From an uncultured Bellilinea sp. (GTDB lineage: Bacteria; Chloroflexota; Anaerolineae; Anaerolineales; Anaerolineaceae), in contig CALHYE010000021.1 of NCBI GenBank assembly GCA_938040735.1, positions 1-64,000 of the forward strand: DNA of 64,000 nt, given 5' to 3'. The position numbers and the translations under genes were made by a program. The notes below the pieces were generated by a model that had not been told where the DNA came from, ran no database searches, and worked only from the letters and a program-made list of their open reading frames with translations. This document shows positions 52,967 to 63,177 of the stretch, in pieces. Position 1 is the stretch's first letter. The number at the start of each line of letters is the position of its first letter.

Positions 52967-53358
52967 CCATGCTTCGATTTATCGTTGAACGACGACCGGC
53001 ATTTGAGCACGCCTTTCACGGTCTGAAATATGTGCTGCTGACGCAGCATAATGCCCGCATTCATCTGGCAATGACCATCCTTGTCCTATTTACAGGACTT
53101 ATCCTAAAACTGGACACTTTAGAATGGGCATTGGTCATCATTGCAATCGGTCTGGTTTGGATCACCGAAATCATCAACACCGCGCTTGAAGCGCTGGTTG
53201 ATCTAACAACCCAACAGGTTCATCCTCTGGCAAAAATAGCCAAAGATACGGCGGCCGCAGCAGTTTTATTTGCGTCAATGATCGCTGTATTGTTAGGTAT
53301 TGTTGTTTTCCTGCCCTACCTCCTTCAGTGGCTCTCTGATTTCAATCTGAATCCATAA
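52963..53358 (+). CDS. dgkA: Diacylglycerol/undecaprenol kinase family
   Basis: A 131-residue membrane kinase with three helices: AFHGLKYVLLTQHNARIHLAM, then EWALVIIAIGLVWITEIINTALEALVDL (catalytic region with the conserved EIINTALE), and AKIAKDTAAAAVLFASMIAVLLGI. Gram-positive-type relatives phosphorylate undecaprenol. The ATG at 52963 overlaps the ybeY stop (ATGA). Confidence 0.88.
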   Translation: MTMLRFIVERRPAFEHAFHGLKYVLLTQHNARIHLAMTILVLFTGLILKLDTLEWALVIIAIGLVWITEIINTALEALVDLTTQQVHPLAKIAKDTAAAAVLFASMIAVLLGIVVFLPYLLQWLSDFNLNP

Positions 53359-53376
53359 ACCTTTACAGGAGAGAAC

Positions 53377-54213
53377 ATGTCAGAATTCCGCTTCGGTACA
53401 GTTGGTTCTCCAACTTCAACCCCCAAAAAGCCCGGCGGGAGTGTTGGGGCCGTTCAGCAGATTCATTCGCTGGGACTTTCTGCTCTTGAATTGGGATGGG
53501 TTCAATCTGTTCGGGTTTCAGAGGATACTTGCAGGCAAATACAATCAACGGCCGCTCAATTGGATATCTCCATCAGTGTTCATGCCCCATATTTCATCAA
53601 TTTGAACGCCGACGATGAAGAATGGCCAAAATCCCGCCAAAGATTAATGGATGCAGCTTATTATGGTTTTTTAGCCGGCGCAACCGATATTGTCTTTCAC
53701 CCGGGCTCCTATTTCAATCAACCCCCACAAGAAGTTCGAGAAAGGGCAATTCAACGACTGGGCGGTTGTATCAACGAACTTAAAGCCAAAAACGTCCGTG
53801 TAATATTACGCCCAGAAACTATGGGAAAATCTGCCATGTTGGGTTCTTTGGAGGACACATTGATCATGAGCCAACGGTTGGAAAATGTTGAACCTTGCCT
53901 GGATTTTGCTCACCTTCATGCGCGTGTGGGGGATGGTTCGATGAATAGCCGTCAAGAATGGCTGCAGGTTCTCAATGAGTACCAAAACGCGCTCGGTACT
54001 AAAGCCCTCCAAAGACTGCACATTCATCTTTCAGGAATTGAATATGGAGTGAAAGGAGAAAAAAATCATCTTCCATTGCGTGAATCCGATTTTGCATTGG
54101 AAGACTTGTTTCTGGCGTTGAAAGAAATGAACTGCTCGGGTAGAATTCTATGCGAAAGCCCTATTTTGGAAGAAGACGCCCTATATATGAAAGAAGTTTG
54201 GGAAAAATTATAG
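53377..54213 (+). CDS. Endonuclease IV-like TIM-barrel protein
   Basis: A 278-residue AP endonuclease family 2 protein resembling deoxyribonuclease IV (Nfo): [63 protein letters not shown] and [10 protein letters not shown], which supply the metal-ligand His, Asp and Glu. It probably nicks DNA at abasic sites; the sequence is close to Nfo but without proof of activity. It overlaps the convergent regulator gene by 6 bp. Confidence 0.82.
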   Translation: MSEFRFGTVGSPTSTPKKPGGSVGAVQQIHSLGLSALELGWVQSVRVSEDTCRQIQSTAAQLDISISVHAPYFINLNADDEEWPKSRQRLMDAAYYGFLAGATDIVFHPGSYFNQPPQEVRERAIQRLGGCINELKAKNVRVILRPETMGKSAMLGSLEDTLIMSQRLENVEPCLDFAHLHARVGDGSMNSRQEWLQVLNEYQNALGTKALQRLHIHLSGIEYGVKGEKNHLPLRESDFALEDLFLALKEMNCSGRILCESPILEEDALYMKEVWEKL

Positions 54214-54861
54214 ATATTCCTTTAGATTATGTTCCACTGCGTAAGCAGCCGCTTCAGCCCGATTGCTGACACCCAATTTTGAGAGAATGCTGCTGACATA
54301 GTTTCTTACCGTTCCTTCCCCCAAAAACAACACCTTTGCAATCTCTCGATTGGTCTTTCCCTCAGAAACCAGCAGTAAAACGTGCTTTTCCTGCTGGCTC
54401 AGGTTGGCAAAGGCAGAAGCTTCTTCTTCCTTCACCGAGCGCCGAACTTCCTGAAATACCCGTTGAGTCACAGCAGGATCTAATGATGCCTCGCCACGAC
54501 CAACCGCTTCAATTGCGCGTATCAAATCCTCTCCGCCGATTTGTTTCAAAACATAACCAGAAGCGCCCGCCCGAATTGCAGAAAAGAGCATTTCATCCTC
54601 AGCATAGGAGGTCAGCATGATTACTTTAGTTTCGGGATATTTTTGGGTAATTTCTTCACACGCTTCAATACCCGATGCACCCGGTAAGCGAATATCCAAT
54701 AACACAACATCCGGTCGAAGTTGAGCCACTTTTTCTAATGCCTCTTTTGCTGTGCCTGCTTCCCCCACTACTTCAAATTGGGGATGATGTTCAAGCAAGG
54801 CTTTCAACCCAAGGCGTACTACTTCGTGATCATCAACCAGCACGATGCGTTGTTTGCTCAT
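54208..54861 (-). CDS. NarL/FixJ-family response regulator
   Basis: A 217-residue regulator. The receiver domain (1-120) has the acidic pair DDHE near residue 10, the phosphorylation Asp in [14 protein letters not shown], and the Lys in GYVLKQIGG. The LuxR-type HTH (about 150-212) reads [22 protein letters not shown] and [14 protein letters not shown]. No histidine kinase is next to it. GGAGG precedes the ATG. Confidence 0.93.
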   Translation of the reverse strand: MSKQRIVLVDDHEVVRLGLKALLEHHPQFEVVGEAGTAKEALEKVAQLRPDVVLLDIRLPGASGIEACEEITQKYPETKVIMLTSYAEDEMLFSAIRAGASGYVLKQIGGEDLIRAIEAVGRGEASLDPAVTQRVFQEVRRSVKEEEASAFANLSQQEKHVLLLVSEGKTNREIAKVLFLGEGTVRNYVSSILSKLGVSNRAEAAAYAVEHNLKEYL

Positions 54862-54878
54862 AATTGCCTCCAGGCGAA

Positions 54879-54907
54879 AGTATAGCGAATTATCCGATCT
54901 ATGGCAA
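54879..54907 (-). promoter_or_regulatory. Promoter of the NarL-type regulator gene
   Basis: On the minus strand TTGCCA (54907-54902) and TATACT (54884-54879) are spaced by 17 bp, near consensus. Transcription starts near 54872, leaving a short leader of about 11 nt with the GGAGG site. Confidence 0.65.
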
Positions 54908-55090
54908 GTAAAATGATGTTCGAACGTAAAAGGATCGAAAACTTTTATAATGATCGTTTGACAAACTATTTCTGTACAATTTCTAATCTTTTTAATTTGG
55001 AATTCCTCATTGGGTGTGGTAAACTAAAACATAGGGCGGCTATATATAATCGCTCACGATGATTTTTCAGGAAGACCAGTCAATAAAAAT

Positions 55091-55507
55091 ATGAATTCTA
55101 GCCTAAACCGCACGGTCATTTATATCGAAGACGATCAGGAAATGATTGACCTTGTCTCAATGATCTTAAGCCGTCGCGGGTATACGGTTAAAGGAGCGCA
55201 AGGGGGAAAAATTGGATTGGAAATCATCAGGCAGGAAACGCCCGATTTGATCCTGCTGGACTTGATGATGCCGGATATGGACGGCTGGGAAGTCTATCAA
55301 AATCTCAAGTCAGATGAAAAAACGAAAAACATCCCGGTCATTGTGATTACCGCCAAAGCGCAGGCGATTGACCGCGTTCTTGGTTTACACATCGCTCACG
55401 TAGATGATTATATCAGCAAGCCGTTTCGACCTCAGGAATTACTGGAAAGCATCGAAAAAGTGCTTGCCAAAACCGAAAGTAAGGATCACTCAAGCCAAAA
55501 TCAATGA
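55091..55507 (+). CDS. Single-domain response regulator
   Basis: A 138-residue receiver-only protein: EDDQE acidic pair, phosphorylation Asp in LILLDLMMPDMDGWEVY, the T/A region VIVITAKAQ, and Lys in YISKPFRPQEL. It has no output domain. A TTGACA at 54958 is the best -35 upstream. The ATG of the DUF192 gene overlaps its stop (ATGA). Confidence 0.9.
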   Translation: MNSSLNRTVIYIEDDQEMIDLVSMILSRRGYTVKGAQGGKIGLEIIRQETPDLILLDLMMPDMDGWEVYQNLKSDEKTKNIPVIVITAKAQAIDRVLGLHIAHVDDYISKPFRPQELLESIEKVLAKTESKDHSSQNQ

Positions 55508-55875
55508 CCCAGTGGGTTACGGTTCAAAACCTGAATCGCTCAGAAGCGCCGATCATCAAAGCCCGCCTTTGCATTTCGTTTTGGTCAAAATTTCGCGGAT
55601 TAATGTTTCAAAAATCGCTGGGCGAATATGAAGGCATATTGATTGACGAAAAGAACGATGGGATTGCCAACACCTCCATCCATATGCTCTTTATGCGCTT
55701 TGCTATCGCCGCTATTTGGATTAATTCAAGCCTCAAAGTTGTAGATGCCAAAATTGCCCATCCCTGGGTTCCGTTTTGCGCGCCGGTTCAGCCTGCTCGG
55801 TATGTTTTAGAAATTCATCCCAATCGCCTTCTCGACTTCAAACCCGGTGATCGGGTAAAATTATCGCATGAATAA
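55504..55875 (+). CDS. DUF192 family protein
   Basis: A 123-residue DUF192 protein: RLCISFWSKFRGLMFQKSLGEYEGILI, NTSIHMLFMRFAIAAIWIN, VEPARYVLEIHPNRLLDF-like ending. The family is secreted or cytoplasmic, of unknown function; this one lacks a signal peptide. Its start overlaps the receiver gene stop and its end overlaps the M23 peptidase gene by 8 bp, so all three are coupled. Confidence 0.85.
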   Translation: MTQWVTVQNLNRSEAPIIKARLCISFWSKFRGLMFQKSLGEYEGILIDEKNDGIANTSIHMLFMRFAIAAIWINSSLKVVDAKIAHPWVPFCAPVQPARYVLEIHPNRLLDFKPGDRVKLSHE

Positions 55876-57262
55876 ACGCCTTGAATTAATTCTTTTTATT
55901 GGTATTTTATCTATCTTATTCACCCCTTTCGGGAAGGTTGTCGCACAATCTTCTGGAGATTTGCCCGTCTACATCGTTCAGGCTGGTGATACGATTAATA
56001 CGATTGCGTTGCGGTTTGGAATATCCCCTCAAGATTTGATTGCAGTAAACCAGATTGCCAACCCCGATTTACTGCCGGTAGGAACCCCCTTGAAGATTCC
56101 CGGATTTGAAGGTGTTTCAGGTACATTAAAACTCACCATTGCCCCATTTGGAGCAAATCTGCGAACCATCAGCCGTCAATATGAAGTTGATGAGAAGATA
56201 ATCATCCGGCTAAATCAATTAACCAGTCCCGCCCAAATTTATGTTGGATCAACCCTGATCTTGCCTGAAAAAAAGCAAGCATCCGAACTCAAACCTTTAA
56301 CGGTTCTTGGCGAGAGAGAGACACCTCTTGAAACGGCTGCTCGATATTTGTCAAACCCATGGAAATTGATTATTTATAACCAGAAAGAAAGCGCTACCCG
56401 CTTCCTGAGTCGTGAAGTAATTTTCAGCGACACAACCGAAGAAAAGGGTGAATTAATCGGCTCGCCGTTGATTAAGAACATTGAAATAACACCGCTCCCG
56501 CTTCGTCAGGGAAAAACCCAACTGGTGCGTGTCTATACCTCAAAGCCACTAAATCTTTCCGGCTCATTGAACAACACCCCCTTGTCCTTTTTTCAGGAAC
56601 AAGAAAATCAATTCATAGCTATCCAGGGGATTCACGCCATGGCACAACCCGGTCTGGCTTTATTAACCCTGAAAGTTCAGGCTGATGATCAACACCTTTT
56701 CGAGATTGAACAACCTATCTTACTGGAACCCGGATATTATCCGCAAGATGTCCCGCTCACCGTGGATCCCTCCACTTTGGATCCAGAAATCACCCAACCA
56801 GAAGACGAACTGATTCGCACTGTCACAAAAGTGGCTACCCCTCAACGCTACTGGACGGAAAAATTCCGGGTGCCGGTAGATGAACCCTGTATTCGTTCGT
56901 GGTTTGGCAGCCGCCGATCCTATAACAATAGCGGCTATATCTATTTTCATACTGGCGTGGATTACGGCGTATGTGCGAATAATCTCAATATCTACGCACC
57001 GGCCCCCGGCTTGGTCGTGTATGTTGGAGAATTGACGGTACGAGGAATTTCAACGATTATTGATCACGGCTGGGGAGTTTATAGCGGTTTTTGGCATCAA
57101 AGTTCTACCAAAGTCAATGTGGGAGACTTTGTGGAAACCGGCCAGATTATCGGCGAAATTGGCGGAACGGGGCGGGCTACCGGCCCTCATCTTCACTGGG
57201 AGATATGGGCAAACGGCGTTCAGGTAGAACCGCTGGATTGGCTGGAAAAGGTGTACCCATAA
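55868..57262 (+). CDS. LysM and M23 peptidase
   Basis: A 464-residue exported protein. A signal sequence (about 8-24) is followed by two LysM domains (about 34-77, VQAGDTINTIALRFGISPQDL; about 85-132, weaker), a beta-rich middle and a C-terminal M23 domain (about 335-460) with metal ligands in HTGVDYG and HLHWE, and a WHQS line. It likely binds and cleaves peptidoglycan-type cross-links or acts at division. Confidence 0.9.
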   Translation: MNKRLELILFIGILSILFTPFGKVVAQSSGDLPVYIVQAGDTINTIALRFGISPQDLIAVNQIANPDLLPVGTPLKIPGFEGVSGTLKLTIAPFGANLRTISRQYEVDEKIIIRLNQLTSPAQIYVGSTLILPEKKQASELKPLTVLGERETPLETAARYLSNPWKLIIYNQKESATRFLSREVIFSDTTEEKGELIGSPLIKNIEITPLPLRQGKTQLVRVYTSKPLNLSGSLNNTPLSFFQEQENQFIAIQGIHAMAQPGLALLTLKVQADDQHLFEIEQPILLEPGYYPQDVPLTVDPSTLDPEITQPEDELIRTVTKVATPQRYWTEKFRVPVDEPCIRSWFGSRRSYNNSGYIYFHTGVDYGVCANNLNIYAPAPGLVVYVGELTVRGISTIIDHGWGVYSGFWHQSSTKVNVGDFVETGQIIGEIGGTGRATGPHLHWEIWANGVQVEPLDWLEKVYP

Positions 57263-57264
57263 AA

Positions 57265-57295
57265 TTGTCAACTTTCGTCATTATCAGGGTATAAT
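57265..57295 (+). promoter_or_regulatory. Promoter of the 57355 gene
   Basis: TTGTCA (57265-57270) and TATAAT (57290-57295), spacer 19 bp. Transcription would start near 57302, 53 bp before the ATG. Confidence 0.45.
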
Positions 57296-57354
57296 AAACT
57301 TTGTTTAGATCAAGATAATGAAAAGCATATTTTATTCCATCGAGCAATAGGAAC

Positions 57355-58941
57355 ATGCCAGTTCAGATCGAAAACTTGCAAGAGACGTATTGGGAAAAGT
57401 TTGAAATTCAAGAAGAAGATCTCGAATTTCTTTACAATCACCTTCTGGAAATTGAAACACCCCTTACGGCCAAAGAATTAGCCGAAGTATTAATTCGAGA
57501 ACGAATTCGCCGTGAGACGGAGCGGCTGATGGAGATCCAATCCGCACGGGGTGAAATTTATCAACCAAAAAACACCTATCAACCGGGCGAACAACTTCAA
57601 TTTCCTTCACTCAATTGGGCAAAAGGCAAAGTTATCTCCGTAAGACCGGGATTTAACCCAGATCTTCCACCGTTTGAAGTCATCAAGGTTGAGATGGAAG
57701 ATGGCAACATTAAAGAGTTTGCTGCTTCCTTAACTGATCATATTCTAAATCAATCCATCCAAAACGAAGTCACCGAACCAGCCCTTAACAACGATCGAAT
57801 TACGGAAAAATACAGCGATCAAATTGCTGATTTGCTGACTCAAACTTTTGAAACCGTCCCTGATCTGGTTCAAATTGCCGGCGCATGGTTTCCACGTTCG
57901 CTCCTGGTAGATGTCAGCGTTGGACATCTCAATCTGGCGGAAGCCCTGCTAGAAATGTCTGGCGGCGGTCCGCTGCCTACCGAGGTTATACTAGATCAAA
58001 TCGAATTGCCTACCGATGTCAATCGAAAACTGACCGAATTCTCGATGAATCTGGCATTGCAAGAGGACGAGCGCTTTGACGAGGTTGGCCCTGCCGGTAA
58101 GACCCTCTGGTTCTTACGACGCCTGGAACCGGAAGGGGTACAAAACACGCCCTTGTATTTACGCTATCAACCCGTTTCAGTTGATACCAGCGTAGCCAGA
58201 TCGGAAATCGAAGCGTTAAATCGGTTGGTGTTCGATGAACTCGAACCGGAAGGTGATTTACCCCGTAAAGCCGAAGAAATTGAGGTCAGTTTAATTTTTC
58301 CCCATTGGCGAGCCGGTACAATTCCCCTCTCCCAAAGTATTACCCGCCTTTTCCCGACGGCATATGAAGCCCCCCGTGTTCGCTTCCTCTTTGTAGATGA
58401 AGAAACCGGCAAAGAATTTCCCGGTTGGGTAGTACGCCCAAACCGTTATGTTTTCGGCATAAGGGAATGGATTGAAGAAAAGGAATTAATTCCAGGTTCT
58501 TTATTTGTCATCAAGCAAGGAAAGGAACCGGGGAAAGTTGTCATCCGGGCGCTCAAGAAAAAATCAACCAAAGAATGGCTGCGAACGGTTCTGGTCGGAA
58601 CCGATGGTGGCATCGTTTTGACCATGCTCAAACAACAGATCGGCAATGAATACGATGAAAGAATGGCTATCGCGATTCCCGACCCAGCCGCGCTCGATCA
58701 GGTGTGGGAAGCGGGCTCCCGTAACAAAACGCCCTTGGATAAAACCATCCTCAGCATGATGCGCGAAATGGTCAAGTTATCTCCTCAGGGACATGTTCAT
58801 GCCCAGGAACTTTATGCAGCCGTTAATCTGGTGCGTCGCTGTCCTCCGGGCGTGCTGGTTTCCATTTTGGCAAATCAGCCCAATGTCCTTCACCTGGGTG
58901 ATTTGTATTACCGGCTAAGCGACAAAGACTCAGAGGTCTGA
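57355..58941 (+). CDS. Large uncharacterised protein with winged-helix-like parts
   Basis: A 528-residue cytoplasmic protein I do not recognise. Segments such as TPLTAKELAEVLIRERIRRE (about 37-56) and the helical block ALLEMSGGGPLPTEVILDQI look like winged-helix or helical domains. The C-terminal stretch LSPQGHVHAQELYAAVNLVRRCPPGVL (about 484-510) is similar in style. It has no enzyme motif. It lies 4 bp before the next unknown gene; both are probably one operon. Confidence 0.75.
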   Translation: MPVQIENLQETYWEKFEIQEEDLEFLYNHLLEIETPLTAKELAEVLIRERIRRETERLMEIQSARGEIYQPKNTYQPGEQLQFPSLNWAKGKVISVRPGFNPDLPPFEVIKVEMEDGNIKEFAASLTDHILNQSIQNEVTEPALNNDRITEKYSDQIADLLTQTFETVPDLVQIAGAWFPRSLLVDVSVGHLNLAEALLEMSGGGPLPTEVILDQIELPTDVNRKLTEFSMNLALQEDERFDEVGPAGKTLWFLRRLEPEGVQNTPLYLRYQPVSVDTSVARSEIEALNRLVFDELEPEGDLPRKAEEIEVSLIFPHWRAGTIPLSQSITRLFPTAYEAPRVRFLFVDEETGKEFPGWVVRPNRYVFGIREWIEEKELIPGSLFVIKQGKEPGKVVIRALKKKSTKEWLRTVLVGTDGGIVLTMLKQQIGNEYDERMAIAIPDPAALDQVWEAGSRNKTPLDKTILSMMREMVKLSPQGHVHAQELYAAVNLVRRCPPGVLVSILANQPNVLHLGDLYYRLSDKDSEV

Positions 58942-58945
58942 AAAA

Positions 58946-59383
58946 ATGAGCATTTCTAGCCGCTTCAGTCTCATTAAGCCAACCCTCCAAACCCCCTTTC
59001 ACATAGACTTTGAATGGTGGAAAAGTCACGATCAAAATTGGCGGGTTTTCCTGCTGAGCTTTTTATGTCCCGAACACCAGAGCATTTTTGAAAACATGGG
59101 CGAGGCAACCTGGATAGATTGGGTAAACCCACAAACTGCGGAAGTAAATCAAGTGGATGGTCTTCAGCATACCTTGATGGTCCATTGTGCAAAACTGCCC
59201 AATTTTCTGTCTCAAAATACCTCCCTGGTCAATGCCGTTTTTCGAGTTTTTCTTTCCAACGGAAATACACCCCTTACCCCGGTTGAACTTGCTGAGATCA
59301 TCAATAGACCTGCCGAGAAAATCCTACAAACTTTCTCTGGTACGACGGTTTACCAGGGAATTCGTCCTATTCAAAGGGGATAA
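58946..59383 (+). CDS. Uncharacterised protein, partner of the preceding gene
   Basis: A 145-residue soluble protein I do not recognise. Its C-terminus (GNTPLTPVELAEIINRPAEKILQTF) resembles the HTH-like TPLTAKELAEVLI motif near the N-terminus of the 528-residue neighbour, which suggests a related domain. The gap is 4 bp. It may bind DNA or RNA with the neighbour; that is inference. Confidence 0.65.
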   Translation: MSISSRFSLIKPTLQTPFHIDFEWWKSHDQNWRVFLLSFLCPEHQSIFENMGEATWIDWVNPQTAEVNQVDGLQHTLMVHCAKLPNFLSQNTSLVNAVFRVFLSNGNTPLTPVELAEIINRPAEKILQTFSGTTVYQGIRPIQRG

Positions 59384-59426
59384 AAGGTTGGATTAAGCAC
59401 ATCTTTTTAAGTGTTTTTGCTGGCTG

Positions 59427-59435
59427 TGCTATAAT
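59427..59435 (+). promoter_or_regulatory. Extended -10 promoter of tRNA-Arg
   Basis: TGCTATAAT (TATAAT at 59430-59435) with an extended TGn. Transcription would start near 59442, about 60 bp before the tRNA. Confidence 0.55.
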
Positions 59436-59501
59436 TGAGTTTGATCAATTCACATCATGAATATTCTTGGGTGCTCGCCCATCATTTATTCCAATTAAGT
59501 T

Positions 59502-59574
59502 GCCCCTGTAGCTCAATGGACAGAGCACCGGACTTCTAATCCGTTGGTTGTGAGTTCGAGTCTCACCAGGGGCG
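59502..59574 (+). tRNA. tRNA-Arg (UCU)
   Basis: A 73-nt cloverleaf. Acceptor GCCCCTG pairs with CAGGGGC (59502-59508 / 59567-59573); D stem GCTC/GAGC; the anticodon loop 59533-59539 is CTTCTAA, anticodon TCT; T arm GTGAG-TTCGAGT-CTCAC. The outermost anticodon-stem pair (59528/59544) is C:T, a mismatch. The discriminator is G, and CCA is not encoded. It decodes AGA. Confidence 0.95.
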
Positions 59575-59599
59575 CTCATTTAGCCAAAGGAGTTGACGT

Positions 59600-60124
59600 A
59601 TGACTGAGCTTGAAAGAAACGGTGTAATCACATTTGCCGGTAAAGACGTGACGGTTGTTGGCCCTGACTTGCAAGCAGGCGACTTGGCGCCAGAATTTAC
59701 GGTTCAGGCTCAAGACTGGTCAACTGTCTCTGGTTTGAGTGCAACTGCCGGTAAGGTGCGAATCATTGCTTCTGTTCCGTCTTTGGAAACTTCGGTGTGT
59801 GATCGCGAAACCAGACGTTTTAATCAGGATGCAAGCAATCTGAGCAAGGAGATTGCGATTCTGGTCATCAGTACAGACCTACCTTATACCCAAAAAAGGT
59901 GGTGCGGTGCAGCGGGTATTGATCAAGTGATGGTTCTTTCCGATCACATGGATGTTGATTTTGGTAAAAAATACGGTGTTTTACTTAAAGAATTGCGGAT
60001 ATTAAGGCGGGCCGTTTTTGTGGTTGACCGTAATAACCGCATCACCTATGCTGCTTACATGCCTACCATCGGAGCAGAACCGGATTATGATGCTGTTTTA
60101 GAAGCTGCAAAGCAGGCATTGTAA
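59600..60124 (+). CDS. tpx: Thiol peroxidase
   Basis: A 174-residue Tpx peroxiredoxin. The peroxidatic Cys is C67 in SLETSVCDRETRRFN; the resolving Cys is C102 in RWCGAAGI, spaced as in the family. It reduces hydroperoxides with thioredoxin. AAAGGAG precedes the start. It begins only 25 nt after the tRNA-Arg 3' end with no room for its own promoter. Confidence 0.93.
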   Translation: MTELERNGVITFAGKDVTVVGPDLQAGDLAPEFTVQAQDWSTVSGLSATAGKVRIIASVPSLETSVCDRETRRFNQDASNLSKEIAILVISTDLPYTQKRWCGAAGIDQVMVLSDHMDVDFGKKYGVLLKELRILRRAVFVVDRNNRITYAAYMPTIGAEPDYDAVLEAAKQAL

Positions 60125-60155
60125 TGATGGTTGTGTTTCATTTAGTGGAGGTACG

Positions 60156-60587
60156 ATGGTGACCATTTATTTCAAGTCGAGAAAATCTCATGCCAGTTTT
60201 ACCGGTTTAGATGAAGCCGCCCCAGCATTGGGTAAAAATCTAAATAGCTGGAACAACAATCATCCCCATCGCTGGCAACCAGCAACGGATATTTACGAAA
60301 CTGAGGAAAAAATTATCATTCTCATGGAAATTGCCGGTATAAAAGAAGAAGACCTGACCATCCTGCTCCATCAAGATACTCTGGTTGTTCAAGGAATTCG
60401 TCGTTTTAATTATGAGACACCTCGCGCTATTCATCAAATGGAAATACCCTACGGTGAATTCAATGTAGAATTGCACATCAACATTCCCGTAGATGACTCT
60501 CAAATCGAAGCCGTCTACGACCAAGGATTATTGCGAATAGACCTTCCCAAAGCCCGCCCAAAACAAATTCATATCACCAAGGAATGA
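60156..60587 (+). CDS. Hsp20/alpha-crystallin small heat-shock protein
   Basis: A 143-residue sHSP: WQPATDIYETEEKIIILMEIAGI starts the alpha-crystallin domain, with the closing GLLRIDLPKA and a C-terminal IHI (I-x-I) motif used for oligomers. It holds unfolded proteins without ATP. GGAGG precedes the start. No CIRCE element is visible. It lies 9 bp before lon, so heat-stress chaperone and protease form one transcript. Confidence 0.93.
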   Translation: MVTIYFKSRKSHASFTGLDEAAPALGKNLNSWNNNHPHRWQPATDIYETEEKIIILMEIAGIKEEDLTILLHQDTLVVQGIRRFNYETPRAIHQMEIPYGEFNVELHINIPVDDSQIEAVYDQGLLRIDLPKARPKQIHITKE

Positions 60588-60596
60588 ACGACCAGT

Positions 60597-63155
60597 ATGC
60601 CAGCATCCAGATGGAACATCGACTTGAACCAAATTTATTTTCAATTTGACGCCGAAGAAGAAGGGTACGAGGAAGTTTTCCTGAGTTCAGACGAAGGGGG
60701 AGAAGAAATTTTCATAGAAGAACCAATTAACAAACAACTTGAGAATAATCAACCCGAAGAAATCATCAAATTGCCGGAAATTTTACCCATCCTTCCATTG
60801 AGAGGGCTGGTAGTTTACCCACAAACCGGAGTACCGCTGACGATTGGACAACCGCGATCCATCCGTCTGGTGGATGATGTGGTCACTGGTGATCGTTTTA
60901 TGGGGTTGGTCGCATCAAAACACCCCGAAATTGAAAGCCCCGACCCCGAACAATTATATGGAGTGGGCACGGCCGGGTTAATTCATCGGATGTTTAGAGC
61001 GCCTGATGGTACCATCCGTTTGCTGGTTCAGGGATTGTTTCGCTTTCGCATTGTTGAATTTGTTGCAACCGAACCCTATCTCAAAGCCCGAATTGAGGTC
61101 ATTCCTGAAAAACAGGAAACCGGTTTAGAAGTGGAAGCGCTGGCTCGGAACGTCCGAGATCAATTTGCACACATTGCGGAAATGATTCCATCCCTGCCGC
61201 GCGAGCTGGTTGCAACCGTTACTTCGATTACCGATCCGCTGCAAACCGTTTACACGATTGCCAATCTCCAGCGGATGGATATTGAAGATGCGCAAGAAAT
61301 CCTTGAACTGGATTCAACAACCGATAAACTGCATAAACTGGTTACGCTTCTAACCCGTGAAAGCGAAGTTCTGGAATTAAGTCAGAAAATCCAGAAAGAG
61401 GCGCGCTCTGAAATTGATAAAGTCCAGCGTGAGTACTTTTTACGTGAACAGCTAAAAGCCATCCAGCGTGAACTGGGCGAAACCGATGAACAGGCCGCTG
61501 ATGTGGAAGAATTCCGCAAGAAAATCGAAGAGGCCGGCCTGTCTGAAGAAGCCCGCAAACTGGCTCAGCGCGAACTGGAGCGCCTCTCCCGTTTACCGAC
61601 CGCTGCAGCAGAATATGGAGTTATTCGCACATTTCTGGATTGGCTGGTTTCGCTGCCGTGGTCTAAAACTACCCCAGATAATCTTGATATTGCCCACGCC
61701 AGAGAAGTTTTGGATCAAGACCACTATGGTTTGAAGGACATTAAGGAAAGAATTCTGGAGTATCTGGCTATACGCAAATTAAGACTGGATCGCACTGCTG
61801 AATTCTCTCAAGATACCGCTACCGATGTCATCCGCAGGCAACGCGAGGGAGTGATCTTGTGTTTTATCGGACCTCCCGGCGTCGGCAAGACGTCCTTAGG
61901 CCAGTCCATCAGCCGTGCAATGGGACGGAAATTTGTTCGGATTTCATTGGGCGGCGTCCGCGACGAAGCGGAAATTCGCGGCCACCGACGCACCTATATT
62001 GGGGCAATGCCGGGACGGATTATTCAGGCTTTGCGCAGGGTCGAAACCCGCAATCCCGTATTTATGCTGGACGAAATCGACAAACTCAGTTTCGATTTTC
62101 GGGGCGATCCAGCCTCGGCCCTATTGGAAGTGTTAGACCCTGAACAAAATCAGGAGTTTCGGGATAACTACATTGAAGTTGCCTTTGATCTTTCGCAAGT
62201 GATGTTTATCACCACCGCCAATCAAATGGAAACCATACCGGGACCGTTGCTGGACCGAATGGAAATCATCCAACTTTCGGGTTATACCGATAGTGAAAAA
62301 TTCGAAATCGCCAAACGATATCTCATCCCCCGCCAGTTAAAGGAAAACAGCCTGCGGCAAGATGAAATCGAATTCACCCCCAAAGCGCTGACGACTGTCA
62401 TTCGTCATTACACACGCGAAGCCGGAGTACGCAACCTTGAACGGGAAATCGGCTCAATCTGCCGAAAGGTAGCCACAAAAATTACCGAAGGGAAAATCAA
62501 CCGTCAGGTTGTAGACGAAAACACGGTTCGAGAATTTTTAGGCAGACCCAAATATTTAGGCACGGAAGAAATTCAACGCCGAACGGAAATCCCCGGTGTG
62601 GCAACCGGTCTGGCATGGACACCGGTTGGTGGGGACGTTTTGTTTATTGAAGCCACCATTATGCCGGGCAGCAAGGGTTTTATCACCACCGGCTCGGTTG
62701 GGAAAGTCATGCAAGAATCGGCTCAGGCAGCCCTTTCGTATGTCCGCTCGCGTGCCGCTCAATTAGGCATTGATCCAAATATTTTTGAAAAATCCGACAT
62801 CCACCTTCACATCCCAGCCGGGGCTCAGCCCAAGGATGGTCCATCGGCGGGAATTACCATGGCTACTGCTCTCGTATCATTACTTACAGGCAAGTTGGTG
62901 CGATCGGATGTGGGAATGACCGGTGAAATTACCCTTCGCGGTCAGGTTTTACCGGTTGGCGGCATAAAAGAGAAAGTCCTGGCTGCTCATCGTGCCGGCT
63001 TAAAAACTATCATTTTACCCAAGGGAAATGAAGCCGATTTGGAAGACTTGCCTGAAGAAGTGCGTAACGCCATCCAATTTATCCCCGTTGAAAGGGTAGA
63101 TGAGGCTTTGGAACAGGCTCTGGAACAAGAAGTCGAGCAGCCCGCTAAAATCTGA
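60597..63155 (+). CDS. lon: Lon protease
   Basis: An 852-residue LonA: an acidic N-terminal extension (1-55), substrate-binding LON domain (about 60-250), coiled coil, AAA+ module (Walker [10 protein letters not shown] near 424, Walker [11 protein letters not shown]), and the serine protease domain with the Ser in PKDGPSAGI (S750) and Lys in GGIKEK (K791). It degrades misfolded and regulatory proteins in the cytoplasm using ATP. The extension is longer than in most Lon proteins. Confidence 0.97.
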   Translation: MPASRWNIDLNQIYFQFDAEEEGYEEVFLSSDEGGEEIFIEEPINKQLENNQPEEIIKLPEILPILPLRGLVVYPQTGVPLTIGQPRSIRLVDDVVTGDRFMGLVASKHPEIESPDPEQLYGVGTAGLIHRMFRAPDGTIRLLVQGLFRFRIVEFVATEPYLKARIEVIPEKQETGLEVEALARNVRDQFAHIAEMIPSLPRELVATVTSITDPLQTVYTIANLQRMDIEDAQEILELDSTTDKLHKLVTLLTRESEVLELSQKIQKEARSEIDKVQREYFLREQLKAIQRELGETDEQAADVEEFRKKIEEAGLSEEARKLAQRELERLSRLPTAAAEYGVIRTFLDWLVSLPWSKTTPDNLDIAHAREVLDQDHYGLKDIKERILEYLAIRKLRLDRTAEFSQDTATDVIRRQREGVILCFIGPPGVGKTSLGQSISRAMGRKFVRISLGGVRDEAEIRGHRRTYIGAMPGRIIQALRRVETRNPVFMLDEIDKLSFDFRGDPASALLEVLDPEQNQEFRDNYIEVAFDLSQVMFITTANQMETIPGPLLDRMEIIQLSGYTDSEKFEIAKRYLIPRQLKENSLRQDEIEFTPKALTTVIRHYTREAGVRNLEREIGSICRKVATKITEGKINRQVVDENTVREFLGRPKYLGTEEIQRRTEIPGVATGLAWTPVGGDVLFIEATIMPGSKGFITTGSVGKVMQESAQAALSYVRSRAAQLGIDPNIFEKSDIHLHIPAGAQPKDGPSAGITMATALVSLLTGKLVRSDVGMTGEITLRGQVLPVGGIKEKVLAAHRAGLKTIILPKGNEADLEDLPEEVRNAIQFIPVERVDEALEQALEQEVEQPAKI

Positions 63156-63177
63156 TTTTGGGTAGAAAGATGGATTT

